Positions 1-10,600 of a stretch of 64,000 bases of DNA are shown here, piece after piece. The notes under the pieces were generated by a model. It saw only the letters and a list, made by a program, of their open reading frames with translations, was not told the origin of the DNA and ran no database searches. Within the stretch, counting starts at the first letter, position 1. Each line of letters starts with the position of its first letter. Source of the DNA: Prosopocoilus inquinatus (taxonomy: Eukaryota; Arthropoda; Insecta; Coleoptera; Lucanidae); the NCBI GenBank assembly GCA_036172665.1, contig JAYKNF010000054.1, forward strand, positions 62,001-126,000, written 5' to 3'. A program made the position numbers and the translations under genes.

Positions 1-182
1 ATGTGAGATACGACGTTTTCGGACGCAGCAGAAGCTGGAAATAGTTTTAAATGAAACAACACATATTAGCGTTGTTCCTGTGATGTATCTAATCGATCAT
101 TACTCATCTATCATGTTATTTGACGTTTCGATGGACTCTAGTAACTCTGATGTGAGATACGAAGTTTTTGGACGCAGCAGGA

Positions 183-331
183 GCTGGAAATAGTTTTAAA
201 CGAAACAACACATATTAGCGTTGTTCCTGTGATGTATCTAATCGATCCTTACTTATCTATCATGTTATTTGACGTTTGGATGGACTCCAGTAACTCTGAC
301 GTGAGATACGAAATTATCGGACGCAGCAGAA
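183..331 (+). repeat. Reference monomer (149 bp)
   Basis: A representative full-length unit, given to fix a coordinate system. Positions 1-11 are GCTGGAAATAG. Positions 12-20 are T/A-rich. Positions 22-43 hold the dyad. Positions 49-58 are GATGTATCTA, followed by ATCGAT. Positions 69-78 vary (forms ACTTATCTAT, ACTCATCTAA, ACTTAGCTAC). Positions 79-88 are CATGTTATTT, 89-96 vary, and 99-108 are TGGACTCCAG. Positions 121-127 are GAGATAC. Positions 128-136 are the most variable block (forms such as GACGTTTTC, GAAGTTCTC, GAAATTATC, AAAGTTTTT). The unit ends in GGACGCAGC plus AGAA, TGAA, AGGA or AGCA. Its length is close to the 147 bp wrapped by a nucleosome core. Confidence 0.95.
204..225. other. 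Imperfect dyad in the monomer (representative copy)
   Basis: AACAAC at 204-209 and GTTGTT at 220-225 are perfect 6-bp inverted repeats separated by 10 bases. One further base pair can form inside the spacer after a mismatch. The element occurs in nearly every monomer, at positions 22-43 of the unit. The spacer alternates mainly between CGC, CGT and CAT forms while the arms stay fixed in most copies. It could extrude a short cruciform or bind a dimeric protein; neither can be shown from sequence. Confidence 0.75.
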
Positions 332-721
332 GCTGGAAATAGTTTCAAACGAAACAACACGCATTAGCGTTGTTCCTGTGATGTATCTAAACGATCCTTA
401 CTTATCTAACATGTTATTTGACGTTTGGATGGACTCCAGTAAGTCTGATGTGACATACGACGTTTTCGGACGCAGCAGAAGCTGGAAATAGTTCTAAACG
501 AAACAACACGTATTAGCGTTGTTCCTGTGATGTATCTAATCGATCCTTACTCATCTATCACGTTATTTGACGTTTGAATGGACTCCAGTAACTCTGATGT
601 GAGATACAAAGTTCTCGGACGCAGCAGAAGCTGGAAATAGTTTTGAACGAAACAACACGCATTAGCGTTGTTCCTGTGATGTATCTAATCGATCCTTACT
701 TAGCTACTATGTTATTTGACG

Positions 722-738
722 TTTCGATGGACTCCAGT
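722..738 (+). other. Weak CENP-B-box-like 17-mer (representative copy)
   Basis: The mammalian CENP-B box core is TTCG-N4-A-N2-CGGG. Here TTCG, the central A, and the first and last bases of the final tetrad match (CCAG instead of CGGG), so 7 of 9 core positions agree. Only monomers carrying the GTTTCGATGG variant have it; those with GTTTGGATGG lose the TTCG. With two mismatches in the essential tetrad it is probably a chance resemblance and is listed only as a mark of this variant class. Confidence 0.2.
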
Positions 739-739
739 A

Positions 740-1995
740 ATTTTGATGTGAGATACGACGTTTTCGGACGCAGCAGAAGCTGGAAATAGTTTTAAACGAA
801 ACAACACGTATTAGCGTTGTTCCTGTTATGTATCTAATCGATCCTTACTCATCTATCATGTTATTTGACGTTTGAATGGACTCCAGTAACTCTGATGTGA
901 GATACAAAGTTCTCGGACGCAGCAGAAGCTGGAAATAGTTTTGAACGAAACAACACGTATTCGTCTTGTTCCTGTGATGTATCTAATCGATCCTTACTTA
1001 TCTATCATGTTATTTGACGTTTGGATGGACACCAGTAACTCTGATGTGAGATACGAAATTATCGGACGCAGCAGAAGCTGGAAATAGTTTTAAACGAAAC
1101 AACACGCATTAGCGTTGTTAATGTGATGTATCTAATCGATCCTTACTCATCTATCATATTATTTGACGTTTGGATGACCTCCAGTAACTCTGAGGTGAGA
1201 TACGAAATTATCGGACGCAGCAGAAGCTGGAAATAGTTTTAAATGAAACAACACGCATTAGCGTTGTTCCTGTGATGTATCTAATCGATCCTTACTCATC
1301 TATCATGTTATTTGACGTTTCGATGGACTATAGTAACTCTGATGTGAGATACGAAGTTTTTGGACGCAGCAGGAGGTAGAAATAGTTTTAATCGAAACAA
1401 CACGTATTAGCGTTGTTCCTGTGCTGTATCTAATCGATCCTTACTTATCTATCATGTTATTTGGCGTTTCGATGGACTCCAGTAGCTCTGATGTGAGATA
1501 CGACGTTCTCGGACGCAGCTGAAGCTGGAAATAGTTTTAAATGAAACAACACGTATTAGCGTTGTTCCTGTGATGTATCTAATCGATCCTTACTCATCTA
1601 TCATGTTATTTGGCGTTTCGATGGACTCCAGTAGCTCTGATGTGAGATACGACGTTTTCGGACGCAGCAGAAGCTGGAAATAGTTTTAAATGAAACAACA
1701 CGCATTAGCGTTGTTCCTGTGATGTATCTAAACGATCCTTACTTATCTAACATGTTATTTGACGTTTGGATGGACTCCAGTAAGTCTGATGTTAGATACA
1801 AAGTTTTTGGACGCAGCAGGAGCTAGAAATAGTTTTAATCGAAACAACACGTATTAGCGTTGTTCCTGTGCTGTATCTAATCGATCCTTACTTATCTATC
1901 ATGTTATTTGACGTTTCGATGCACTCCAGTAACTCTGATGTGAGATACGAAGTTTTCGGACGCAGCAGCAGCTGGAAATAGTTTTAAACGAAACA
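740..1995 (+). repeat. 1.25-kb block, left copy (offset 3,421 bp)
   Basis: This block matches about 4,160-5,416. The rare TCGTCTTG variant at 961 recurs at 4,382, an offset of 3,421, which is 23 monomers minus 6 bases. The missing 6 bases are accounted for by the short 147-bp and 145-bp monomers lying between the copies. The GAGGTAG/GAGCTAG variant near 1,375 and 4,796 has the same offset. The match fails left of about 740 and right of about 1,995, where neighbouring variants differ. Confidence 0.7.
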
Positions 1996-2159
1996 ACACC
2001 TATTAGCGTTGTTCCTGTGATGTATCTATTCGATCCTTACTCATCTATCATGTTATTTGACGTTTGGATGGACTCCAGTAACTCTGATGTGAGATACAAA
2101 GTTTTTGAACGCAGCAGAAGCTGGAAATAGTTTTGAACGAAACAACACGTATTAGCGTT

Positions 2160-2690
2160 GTTCCTGTGATGTATCTAATCGATCCTTACTTAGCTACTAT
2201 GTTATTTGACGTTTCGATGGACTCCAGTAACTATAATGTGAGATACGAAATTTTCGGACGCAGCAGCAGCTGGAAATAGTTTTAAACGAAACAACACATA
2301 TTAGCGTTGTTCCTGTGATGTAACTAATCGATCCTTACTCATCTATCATGTTATTTGACGTTTGGACGGACTCCAGTAACTCTGATGAGAGATACGACGT
2401 TTTCGGACGCAGCAGAAGCTGGAAATAGTTTTAAACGAAACAACACGCATTAGCGCTGTTCCTGTGATGTATCTAATCGATCCTTACTCATCTAACATGT
2501 TATTTGGCGTTTCGATGGACTCCAGTAACTTTGATGTGAGATACGAAGTTCTCGGACGCAGCTGAAGCTGGAAATAGTTTTGAACGAAACAACACGTATT
2601 AGCGTTGTTCCTGTGATGTATCTAAACGATCCTTATTTATCTAACATGTTATTTGAAGTTTGGATGGACTCCAGTAAGTCTGATGTGAGA
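2160..2690 (+). repeat. 7-monomer duplication, left copy (offset 1,037 bp)
   Basis: The TAGCTACTAT variant at 2,191 recurs at 3,228, followed in both places by the same order of monomer types (AACTATAATG, then GATGAGAGATAC, then GCAGCTGAAG). The offset is 7 x 149 minus 6, again because of the short monomers at 2,567-3,008. The match ends at the 2-base deletion near 2,694. Confidence 0.65.
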
Positions 2691-3007
2691 TACAGTTTTT
2701 GGACGCAGCAGGAGCTGGAAATAGTTTTAAACGAAACAACACGTGTTAGCGTTGTTCCTGTGCTGTATCTAATCGATCCTTACTCATCTATCATGTTATT
2801 TGGCGTTTCGATGGACTCCAGTAGCTCTGATGTGAGATACGACGTTTTCGGACGCAGCAGAAGCTGGAAATAGTTTTAAACGAAACAACACGCATTAGCG
2901 TTGTTCCTGTGATGTATCTAATCGATCCTTATTTATCTAACATGTTATTTGAAGTTTGGATGGACTCCAGTAAGTCTGATGAGATACAGTTTTTGGACGC
3001 AGCAGGA
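2567..3007 (+). repeat. Cluster with 147-bp and 145-bp monomers
   Basis: GCTGG anchors at 2,567, 2,714, 2,863 and 3,008 give unit lengths of 147, 149 and 145. The first loses two bases in GATACAAAG (giving GATACAG). The third loses those two plus the GT of GATGTGAG. A 147-base unit is divisible by three, so reading frames stay open across it. The 145-bp unit reappears around 7,900 as part of the 5-kb duplication. Confidence 0.85.
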
Positions 3008-6000
3008 GCTGGAAATAGTTTTAAACGAAACAACACGTGTTAGCGTTGTTCCTGTGCTGTATCTAATCGATCCTTACTCATCTATCATGTTATTTGGCAT
3101 TTCGATGGACTCCAGTAACCTTGATGTGAGATACGAAGTTCTCGGACGCAGCTGAAGCTGGAAATAGTTTTAAACGAAACAACACGCATTAGCGTTGTTC
3201 CTGCGATGTATCTAATCGATCCTTACTTAGCTACTATGTTATTTGACGTTTCGATGGACTCCAGTAACTATAATGTGAGATACGAAATTTTCGGAGGCAG
3301 CAGCAGCTGGAAATAGTTTTAAACGAAACAACACATATTAGCGTTGTTCCTGTGATGTAACTAATCGATCCTTACTCATCTATCATGTTATTTGACGTTT
3401 GGACGGACTCCAGTAACTCTGATGAGAGATACGACGTTTTCGGACGCAGCAGAAGCTGGAAATAGTTTTAAACGAAACAACACGCATTAGCGTTGTTCCT
3501 GTGATGTATCTAATCGATCCTTACTCATCTAACATGTTATTTGGCGTTTCGATGGACTCCAGTAACTTTGATGTGAGATACGAAGTTCTCGGACGCAGCT
3601 GAAGCTGGAAATAGTTTTGAACGAAACAACACGTATTAGCGTTGTTCCTGTGATGTATCTAAACGATCCTTATTTATCTAACATGTTATTTGAAGTTTGG
3701 ATGGACTCCAGTAAGTCTGATGTGAGATACAAAGTTTTTGGACGCAGCAGGAGCTGGAAATAGTTTTAAACGAAACAACACGTATTAGCGTTGTTCCTGT
3801 GCTGTATCTAATCGATCCTTACTCATCTATCATGTTATTTGGCGTTTCGATGGACTCCAGTAGCTCTGATGTGAGATACGACGTTTTCGGACGCAGCAGA
3901 AGCTGGAAATAGTTTTTAACGAAACAACACGCATTAGCGTTGTTCCTGTGATGTATCTAAACGATCCTTACTTATCTAACATGTTATTTGACGTTTGGAT
4001 GGACTCCAGTAAGTCTGATGTGAGATACAAAGTTTTTGGACGCAGCAGGAGCTGGAAATAGTTTTAAACGAAACAACACGTATTAGCGTTGTTCCTGTGA
4101 TGTATCTAATCGATCCTTACTTATCTAACATGTTATTTGTTGTTTGGATGGACTCCAGTAACTTTGATGTGAGATACGACGTTTTCGGACGCAGCAGATG
4201 CTGGAAATAGTTTTAAACGAAACAACACGTATTAGCGTTGTTCCTGTTATGTATCTAATCGATCCTTACTCATCTATCATGTTATTTGACGTTTGAATAT
4301 ACTCCAGTAACTCTGATGTGAGATACAAAGTTCTCGGACGCAGCAGAAGCTGGAAATAGTTTTGAACGAAACAACACGTATTCGTCTTGTTCCTGTGATG
4401 TATCTAATCGATCCTTACTTATCTATCATGTTATTTGACGTTTGGATGGACACCAGTAACTCTGATGTGAGATACGAAATTATCGGACGCAGCAGAAGCT
4501 GGAAATAGTTTTAAACGAAACAACACGCATTAGCGTTGTTCCTGTGATGTATCTAATCGATCCTTACTCATCTATCATATTATTTGACGTTTGGATGACC
4601 TCCAGTAACTCTGATGTGAGATACGAAATTATCGGACGCAGCAGAAGCTGGAAATAGTTTTAAATGAAACAACACGCATTAGCGTTGTTCCTGTGATGTA
4701 TCTAATCGATCCTTACTCATCTATCATGTTATTTGACGTTTCGATGGACTATAGTAACTCTGATGTGAGATACGAAGTTTTTGGACGCAGCAGGAGCTAG
4801 AAATAGTTTTAATCGAAACAAGACGTATTAGCGTTGTTCCTGTGCTGTATCTAATCGATCCTTACTTATCTATCATGTTATTTGGCGTTTCGATGGACTC
4901 CAGTAACTCTGATGTGAGATACGACGTTCTCGGACGCAGCTGAAGCTGGAAATAGTTTTAAATGAAACAACACGTATTAGCGTTGTTCCTGTGATGTATC
5001 TAATTGATCCTTACTCATCTATCATGTTATTTGGCGTTTCGATGGACTCCAGTAGCTCTGATTTGAGATACGACGTTTTCGGACGCAGCAGAAGCTGGAA
5101 ATAGTTTTAAATGAAACAACACGCATTAGCGTTGTTCCTGTGATGTATCTAAACGATCCTTACTTATCTAACATGTTATTTGACGTTTGGATGGACTCCA
5201 GTAAGTCTGATGTGAGATACAAAGTTTTTGGACGCAGCAGGAGCTAGAAATAGTTTTAATCGAAACAACACGTATTAGCGTTGTTCCTGTGCTGTATCTA
5301 ATCGATCCTTACTTATCTATCATGTTATTTGACGTTTCGATGCACTCCAGTAACTCTGATGTGAGATACGAAGTTTTCGGACGCAGCAGCAGCTGGAAAT
5401 AGTTTTAAACGAAACAACACATATTAGCGTTGTTCCTGTGATGTAACTAATCTATCCTTACTCATCTATCTTGTTATTTGACGTTTGGACGGACTCCAGT
5501 AACTCTGATGAGAGATACAAAGTTCTCGGACGCAGTAGAAGCTGGAAATAGTTTTGAACGAAACAACACGTATTAGCGTTGTTCCTGTGATGTATCTAAA
5601 CGATCCTTACTTATCTAACATGTTATTTGACGTTTGGATGGACTCCAGTAAGTCTGATGTGAGATACAAAGTTTTTGGACGCAGCAGGAGCTGGAAATAG
5701 TTTTAAACGAAACAACACGTATTAGCGTTGTTCCTGTACTGTATCTAATCGATCCTTACTCATCTATCATGTTATTTGGCGTTTCGGTGGACTCCAGTAG
5801 CTCTGATGTGAGATACGACGTTTTCGGACGCAGCAGAAGCTGGAAATAGTTTTAAACGAAACAACACGCATTAGCGTTGTTCCTGTGATGTATCTAATCG
5901 ATCCTTACTCATCTATCATGTTATTTGGCGTTTCGATGGACTCCAGTAACTTTGATGTGAGATACGAAGTTCTCAGACGCAGCTGAACCTGGAAATAGTT

Positions 6001-7633
6001 TTAAATGAAACAACACGTATTAGCGTTGTTCCTGTGATGTATCTAATCGATCCTTACTCATCTATCATGTTATTTGGCGTTTCGATGGACTCCAGTAACT
6101 CTGATGTGAAATACGACGTTTTCGGACGGAGCAGAAGCTGGAAATAGTTTTAAATGAAACAACACGCATTAGCGTTGTTCCTGTGATGTATCTAATCGAT
6201 CCTTACTCATCTATCATGTTATTTGACGTTTGGATGGATTCCAGTAACTCTGAAGTGAGATACGAAGTTCTCGGACGCAGCTGAAGCTGGAAATAGTTTT
6301 AAACGAAACAACACGCATTAGCGTTGTTCCTGTGATGTATCTAATCGCTCCTTACTCATCTATCATGTTATTTGACGTTTGAATGGACTCCAGTAACTAT
6401 GATGTGAGATACAAAGTTCTCGGACGCAGCAGAAGCTGGAAATAGTTTTGAACGAAACAACACGTATTCGTCTTGTTCCTGTGATGTATCTAATCGATCC
6501 TTACTTATCTATCATGTTATTTGACGTTTGGATGGACTCCAGTATCTCTGATGTGAGATACGAAATTTTCGGACGCAGCAGAAGCTGGAAATAGTTTTAA
6601 ACGAAACAACACGCATTAGCGTTGTTCCTGTGATGTAGCTAAACGATCCTTACTTATCTAACATGTTATTTGACGTTTGGATGGACTCCAGTAAGTCTGA
6701 TGTGAGATACAAAGTTTTTGGACGCAGCAGGAGCTGGAAATTGTTTTAAACGAAACAGCACGTATTAGCGTTGTTCCTGTGATGTATCTAATCGATCCTT
6801 ACTCATCTATCATGTTATTTGACGTTTGGATGGACTCCAGTATCTCTGATGTGAGATACGAAATTTTCGGACGCAGCAGAAGCTGGAAATAGTTTTTAAC
6901 GAAACAACACGTATTAGTGTTGTTCCTGTGATGTATCTAATCGATCCTTACTTATCTAACATGTTATTTGATGTTTGGATGGACTCCAGTAACTTTGATG
7001 TGAGATACGACGTTTTCGGACGCAGCAGATGCTGGAAATAATTTTAAAGGAAACAACACGCATTAGCGTTGTTCCTGTTATGTATCTAATCGATCCTTAC
7101 TCATCTAACATGTTATTTGGCGTTTCGATGGACTCCAGTAACTTTGATGTGAGATACGAAGTTCTCGGACGCAGCTGAAGCTGGAAATAGTTTTAAATGA
7201 AACAACACGTATTAGCGTTGTTCCTGTGATGTATCTAATCGATCCTTACTCATCTATCATGTTATTTGACGTTTGGATGACCTCCAGTAACTCTGATGTG
7301 AGATACGAAATTATCGGACGCAGCAGAAGCTGGAAATAGTTTTAAACGAAACACGCATTAGCGTTGTTCCTGTTATGTATCTAATCGATCCTTACTCATC
7401 TAACATGTTATTTGACGTTTCGATGGACTCTAGTAACTCTGATGTGAGATACGAAGTTTTTGGACGCAGCAGGAGCTGGAAATAGTTTTAAACGAAACAA
7501 CACGTATTAGCGTTGTTCCTGTGATGTATCTAATCGATCCTTACTCATCTATCATGTTATTTGACGTTTGGATGGACTCCAGTATCTCTGATGTGAGATA
7601 CGACGTTTTCGGACGCAGCAGAAGCTGGAAATA
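2706..7633 (+). repeat. 33-monomer higher-order repeat, copy 1 (4,928 bp)
   Basis: Diagnostic variants pair with copy 2. GGAGGCAG at 3,293 and 8,221, and GAATATACTCC at 4,295 and 9,223, are both 4,928 apart. Further right, AATCTATCC near 5,451 and 10,528, GGACGGAG at 6,124 and 11,201, and ATTTTAAAGG at 7,041 and 12,118 are all 5,077 apart, because copy 2 has gained one monomer. Copy 1 ends at the aberrant junction near 7,624-7,642. Confidence 0.8.
7351..7356 (+). repeat. 3-base deletion in monomer (146 bp)
   Basis: CGAAACAACACG is shortened to CGAAACACG here, removing three bases of the left dyad arm. The same deletion occurs at 12,428, exactly 5,077 bases on. It therefore predates the duplication and is a good marker for both copies. 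Confidence 0.8.
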
Positions 7634-7641
7634 CTCCAGGA
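7624..7641 (+). repeat. 18-bp partial monomer at HOR breakpoint
   Basis: Two GCTGG anchors lie only 18 bases apart (7,624 and 7,642). The sequence reads GCTGGAAAT, then ACTCCA, then GGAGCTGG. Left of it the sequence matches the right end of copy 2 (12,701). Right of it the sequence matches 2,706 onward. It is thus the join between the two copies of the 5-kb unit, and it is out of monomer register. Confidence 0.8.
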
Positions 7642-10600
7642 GCTGGAAATAGTTTTAAACGAAACAACACGTGTTAGCGTTGTTCCTGTGCTGTATCTAA
7701 TCGATCCTTACTCATCTATCATGTTATTTGGCGTTTCGATGGACTCCAGTAGCTCTGATGTGAGATACGACGTTTTCGGACGCAGCAGAAGCTGGAAATA
7801 GTTTTAAACGAAACAACACGCATTAGCGTTGTTCCTGTGATGTATCTAATCGATCCTTATTTATCTAACATATTATTTGAAGTTTGGATGGACTCCAGTA
7901 AGTCTGATGAGATACAGTTTTCGGACGCAGCAGGAGCTGGAAATAGTTTTAACCGAAACAACACGTGTTAGCGTTGTTCCTGTGCTGTATCTAATCGATC
8001 CTTACTCATCTATCATGTTATTTGGCATTTCGATGGACTCCAGTAACCTTGATGTGAGATACGAAGTTCTCGGACGCAGCTGAAGCTGGAAATAGTTTTA
8101 AACGAAACAACACGCATTAGCGTTGTTCCTGCGATGTATCTAATCGATCCTTACTTAGCTACTATGTTATTTGACGTTTCGATGGACTCCAGTAACTATA
8201 ATGTGAGATACGAAATTTTCGGAGGCAGCAGCAGCTGGAAATAGTTTTAAACGAAACAACACATATTAGCGTTGTTCCTGTGATGTAACTAATCGATCCT
8301 TACTCATCTATCATGTTATTTGACGTTTGGACGGACTCCAGTAACTCTGATGAGAGATACGACGTTTTCGGACGCAGCAGAAGCTGGAAATAGTTTTAAA
8401 CGAAACAACACGCATTAGCGTTGTTCCTGTGATGTATCTAATCGATCCTTACTCATCTAACATGTTATTTGGCGTTTCGATGGACTCCAGTAACTTTGAT
8501 GTGAGATACGAAGTTCTCGGACGCAGCTGAAGCTGGAAATAGTTTTGAACGAAACAACACGTATTAGCGTTGTTCCTGTGATGTATCTAAACGATCCTTA
8601 TTTATCTAACATGTTATTTGAAGTTTGGATGGACTCCAGTAAGTCTGATGTGAGATACAAAGTTTTTGGACGCAGCAGGAGCTGGAAATAGTTTTAAACG
8701 AAACAACACGTATTAGCGTTGTTCCTGTGCTGTATCTAATCGATCCTTACTCATCTATCATGTTATTTGGCGTTTCGATGGACTCCAGTAGCTCTGATGT
8801 GAGATACGACGTTTTCGGACGCAGCAGAAGCTGGAAATAGTTTTTAACGAAACAACACGCATTAGCGTTGTTCCTGTGATGTATCTAAACGATCCTTACT
8901 TATCTAACATGTTATTTGACGTTTGGATGGACTCCAGTAAGTCTGATGTGAGATACAAAGTTTTTGGACGCAGCAGGAGCTGGAAATAGTTTTAAACGAA
9001 ACAACACGTATTAGCGTTGTTCCTGTGATGTATCTAATCGATCCTTACTTATCTAACATGTTATTTGTTGTTTGGATGGACTCCAGTAACTTTGATGTGA
9101 GATACGACGTTTTCGGACGCAGCAGATGCTGGAAATAGTTTTAAACGAAACAACACGTATTAGCGTTGTTCCTGTTATGTATCTAATCGATCCTTACTCA
9201 TCTATCATGTTATTTGACGTTTGAATATACTCCAGTAACTCTGATGTGAGATACAAATTTCTCGGACGCAGCAGAAGCTGGAAATAGTTTTGAACGAAAC
9301 AACACGTATTCGTCTTGTTCCTGTGATGTATCTAATCGATCCTTACTTATCTATCATGTTATTTGACGTTTGGATGGACACCAGTAACTCTGATGTGAGA
9401 TACGAAATTATCGGACGCAGCAGAAGCTGGAAATAGTTTTAAACGAAACAACACGCATTAGCGTTGTTCCTGTGATGTATCTAATCGATCCTTACTCATC
9501 TATCATATTATTTGACGTTTGGATGACCTCCAGTAACTCTGATGTGAGATACGAAATTATCGGACGCAGCAGAAGCTGGAAATAGTTTTAAATGAAACAA
9601 CACGCATTAGCGTTGTTCCTGTGATGTATCTAATCGATCCTTACTCATCTATCATGTTATTTGACGTTTCGATGGACTATAGTAACTCTGATGTGAGATA
9701 CGAAGTTTTTGGACGCAGCAGGAGCTAGAAATAGTTTTAATCGAAACAACACGTATTAGCGTTGTTCCTGTGCTGTATCTAATCGATCCTTACTTATCTA
9801 TCATGTTATTTGGCGTTTCGATGGACTCCAGTAACTCTGATGTGAGATACGACGTTCTCGGACGCAGCTGAAGCTGGAAATAGTTTTAAATGAAACAACA
9901 CGTATTAGCGTTGTTCCTGTGATGTATCTAATCGATCCTTACTCATCTATCATGTTATTTGGCGTTTCGATGGACTCCAGTAGCTCTGATTTGAGATACG
10001 ACGTTTTCGGACGCAGCAGAAGCTGGAAATAGTTTTAAATGAAACAACACGCATTAGCGTTGTTCCTGTGATGTATCTAAACGATCCTTACTTATCTAAC
10101 ATGTTATTTGACGTTTGGATGGACTCCAGTAAGTCTGATGTGAGATACGAAATTATCGGACGCAGCAGAAGCTGGAAATAGTTTTAAATGAAACAACACG
10201 CATTAGCGTTGTGCCTGTGATGTATCTAATCGATCCTTACTCATCTATCATGTTATTTGACGTTTCGATGGACTATAGTAACTCTGATGTGAGATACGAA
10301 GTTTTTGGACGCAGCAGGAGCTAGAAATAGTTTTAATCGAAACAACACGTATTAGCGTTGTTCCTGTGCTGTATCTAATCGATCCTTACTTATCTATCAT
10401 GTTATTTGACGTTTCGATGCACTCCAGTAACTCTGATGTGAGATACGAAGTTTTCGGACGCAGCAGCAGCTGGAAATAGTTTTAAACGAAACAACACATA
10501 TTAGCGTTGTTCCTGTGATGTAACTAATCTATCCTTACTCATCTATCTTGTTATTTGACGTTTGGACGGACTCCAGTAACTCTGATGAGAGATACAAAGT

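Noticed and set aside
722..738. Functional CENP-B box
   Set aside because: Only 7 of 9 core bases match, with two mismatches in the essential CGGG tetrad. Many monomers lack even the TTCG, so a true box is unlikely; kept only as a low-confidence feature.
2580..2873. Open frame of 97 codons on the + strand
   Set aside because: It is two satellite monomers read through because of a 147-bp unit. The start would be TTG, the sequence is internally repetitive, and it has no gene context.
2949..3155. Open frame of 68 codons on the + strand
   Set aside because: Satellite sequence with a frame altered by the 145-bp monomer. It begins at TTG and is terminated by the normal monomer stop.
7877..8083. 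Second near-identical 68-codon open frame
   Set aside because: It is simply the duplicated copy of the 2,949 frame, 4,928 bases away in the 33/34-monomer HOR. Conservation reflects DNA duplication, not selection on a protein.
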